Positions 62,893 to 64,000 of a stretch of DNA of 64,000 nucleotides are shown here, one piece after another. The notes beneath the pieces were generated by a model. The model searched no databases and had not been told where the DNA came from. It saw nothing but the letters and a program-made list of their open reading frames with translations. The position numbers and the translations under genes are program-made. The first letter of the stretch is position 1, and each line of letters begins with the position of its first letter. Origin of the DNA: Thalassobius sp050633445 (GTDB lineage Bacteria > Pseudomonadota > Alphaproteobacteria > Rhodobacterales > Rhodobacteraceae); assembly GCA_050633445.1 (NCBI GenBank), contig JBOEGN010000033.1, forward strand, positions 155,558 through 219,557. The letters are read 5' to 3'.

Positions 62893-63480
62893 ATGAGCAA
62901 CGACCTGATAGCCAAAGCCGCGATTGACCGCCGTCTGGCCGAAATCGTCGGTCCCGTGATCGAAGACATGGGATTCGAACTTGTGCGCGTGCGCCTGATG
63001 GGCGGCAAAACCAACACGCTGCAAATCATGGCCGAACGTCCCGAAGGTGGGATCGAGGTGGATCAATGTGCGAATATCAGCACAGCCGTTTCGGCCACTC
63101 TGGATGTCGAGGACCCCTTGGTCGATCAATATGTGCTGGAAGTGTCCAGCCCCGGCATCGACCGTCCGCTGACCCGGATGAAGGACTTTGAGACCTACGA
63201 AGGGTACGAAGCCAAGCTGGAAACCGCCGACATGGTCGCAGGCCGCAAACGCTTTAAGGGCGAGCTGGCCGGCACCGAGGATGACGAGGTTCTGATCAAC
63301 ATCGAGGAACACGGTGAAACCGTCACCGTGGGCCTGAAATTCGACTGGCTGTCCGAAGCAAAGCTGGTCCTGACCGACGACCTGATCAAAGAGATGCTGC
63401 GCCAGCGCAAGGCGGCGGGCACTCTGAACGAAGACAATTTTGACGATATCGAAACCGATTCCGGTTCCCAGGAGGACTGA
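62893..63480 (+). CDS. rimP: Ribosome maturation factor RimP
   Basis: 195 residues. It assists 30S maturation. The N-terminal domain has GFELVRVRLMGGKTNTLQIM and DVEDPLVDQYVLEVSSPGIDRPL. The acidic tail ends DIETDSGSQED. TTGGA lies 5 bases before the ATG. Together with nusA 5 bases downstream it starts the nusA-infB type operon. Confidence 0.95.
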   Translation: MSNDLIAKAAIDRRLAEIVGPVIEDMGFELVRVRLMGGKTNTLQIMAERPEGGIEVDQCANISTAVSATLDVEDPLVDQYVLEVSSPGIDRPLTRMKDFETYEGYEAKLETADMVAGRKRFKGELAGTEDDEVLINIEEHGETVTVGLKFDWLSEAKLVLTDDLIKEMLRQRKAAGTLNEDNFDDIETDSGSQED

Positions 63481-63485
63481 AACCC

Positions 63486-64000
63486 ATGGCAATCACTTCT
63501 GCAAACCAGTTGGAACTGCTGCAAACAGCCGAGGCAGTCGCACGCGAAAAGATGATCGACCCCGGTCTGGTCGTCGAAGCGATGGAAGAGTCGCTGGCCC
63601 GTGCCGCCAAGTCGCGCTACGGCAGCGAAATGGACATCCGCGTGTCCATCGACCGCAAGACTGGCAAGGCCACCTTTACCCGTGTTCGCACCGTGGTCGA
63701 GGACGAAGAGCTGGAAAACTACCAGGCTGAACTGACGGTCGTACAGGCCAAGCAGTACATGTCCGAACCCGAGGTTGGCGCGACCTATGTCGAAGAAATC
63801 CCGCCTGTTGAACTGGGCCGGATTGCTGCTCAGTCCGCGAAACAGGTGATTCTGCAAAAAGTGCGCGAAGCCGAGCGTGATCGCCAGTTCGCCGAGTTCG
63901 AAGACCGCGTCGGCACCATCATCAACGGCACCGTGAAACGCGAAGAATACGGCAACGTCATTGTGGACGTAGGCCGTGGCGAAGCGATCCTGCGCCGCAA
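63486..64000 (+). CDS. nusA: Transcription elongation factor NusA, partial
   Basis: First 171 residues; the gene runs off the right edge. The N-terminal RNA-polymerase-binding domain reads LELLQTAEAVAREKMIDPGLV, and the S1 domain begins at VGTIINGTVKREEYGNVIVDVGRGEAIL. KH domains are not in the window. It follows rimP by 5 bases. Confidence 0.96.
   Translation, partial: MAITSANQLELLQTAEAVAREKMIDPGLVVEAMEESLARAAKSRYGSEMDIRVSIDRKTGKATFTRVRTVVEDEELENYQAELTVVQAKQYMSEPEVGATYVEEIPPVELGRIAAQSAKQVILQKVREAERDRQFAEFEDRVGTIINGTVKREEYGNVIVDVGRGEAILRR

Overview
The window is a gene-dense chromosomal segment of an alphaproteobacterium, almost certainly a roseobacter-group member of the Rhodobacterales. 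The case rests on the regB / senC-regA redox locus, the tsaE-amgK-murU-addB-addA-trxA run, the secB / dnaQ-coaE-aroE-maf / rho-mnmE-mnmG-rsmG-parA-parB order and the rimP-nusA start. There are no tRNA or rRNA genes, insertion sequences, prophage genes or CRISPR arrays. Most genes are conserved housekeeping genes in tightly overlapping operons.

Layout. 1-2.5 kb: the RegB/RegA redox two-component system with SenC; regA is cut by the left edge. 2.5-12.9 kb: a PAS-only membrane protein in the position I recall divL occupying in other alphaproteobacteria, then tsaE, an AmgK/MurU cell-wall recycling pair, the AddAB recombination nuclease and thioredoxin. 13-15.6 kb: a three-gene minus-strand operon (KpsS-like protein, SDR-membrane fusion, DUF2269). 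15.7-18.7 kb: hslVU and a lipoprotein hydrolase. 18.7-24.9 kb: mltA, a Tim44-like protein, an Smr protein, fxsA, secB and maf-aroE-coaE-dnaQ.

The centre of the window (24.9-33.8 kb) looks like the chromosome origin and its centromere. The 0.6-kb gap between maf and rho carries a perfect DnaA box, several weaker ones, an AT-rich tract and a perfect CtrA-type site. It is followed by rho, mnmE, mnmG, rsmG, parA and parB. Two perfect parS palindromes and one 15/16 copy lie within 9 kb of this gap, over the start of mnmG, inside rsmG and inside hemW. A second perfect CtrA-type site lies upstream of the PAS-only protein, so the window holds two candidate cell-cycle control points.

Right part. 32.3-37 kb: rph-rdgB-hemW-DUF454 on the minus strand and hrcA-grpE on the plus strand. 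37-46 kb: a TPM-domain protein, mutS, maeB, a sugar kinase, msrA, an SCP2 protein and argG. 46.5-50 kb: ilvA, an Hpt protein beside a receiver-phosphatase (RbaY-like), and a Nudix hydrolase. 50-54 kb: hslO-nudix-cca and an RNA methyltransferase. 54-56.3 kb: two L,D-transpeptidases, a CAP lipoprotein and a 60-residue exported peptide. 56.4-62.8 kb: hemH, a methyltransferase, comF, grxC-nit-marR, a YciI protein, ubiG and pip. The window closes with rimP, behind a leader that looks like an attenuator, and the start of nusA.
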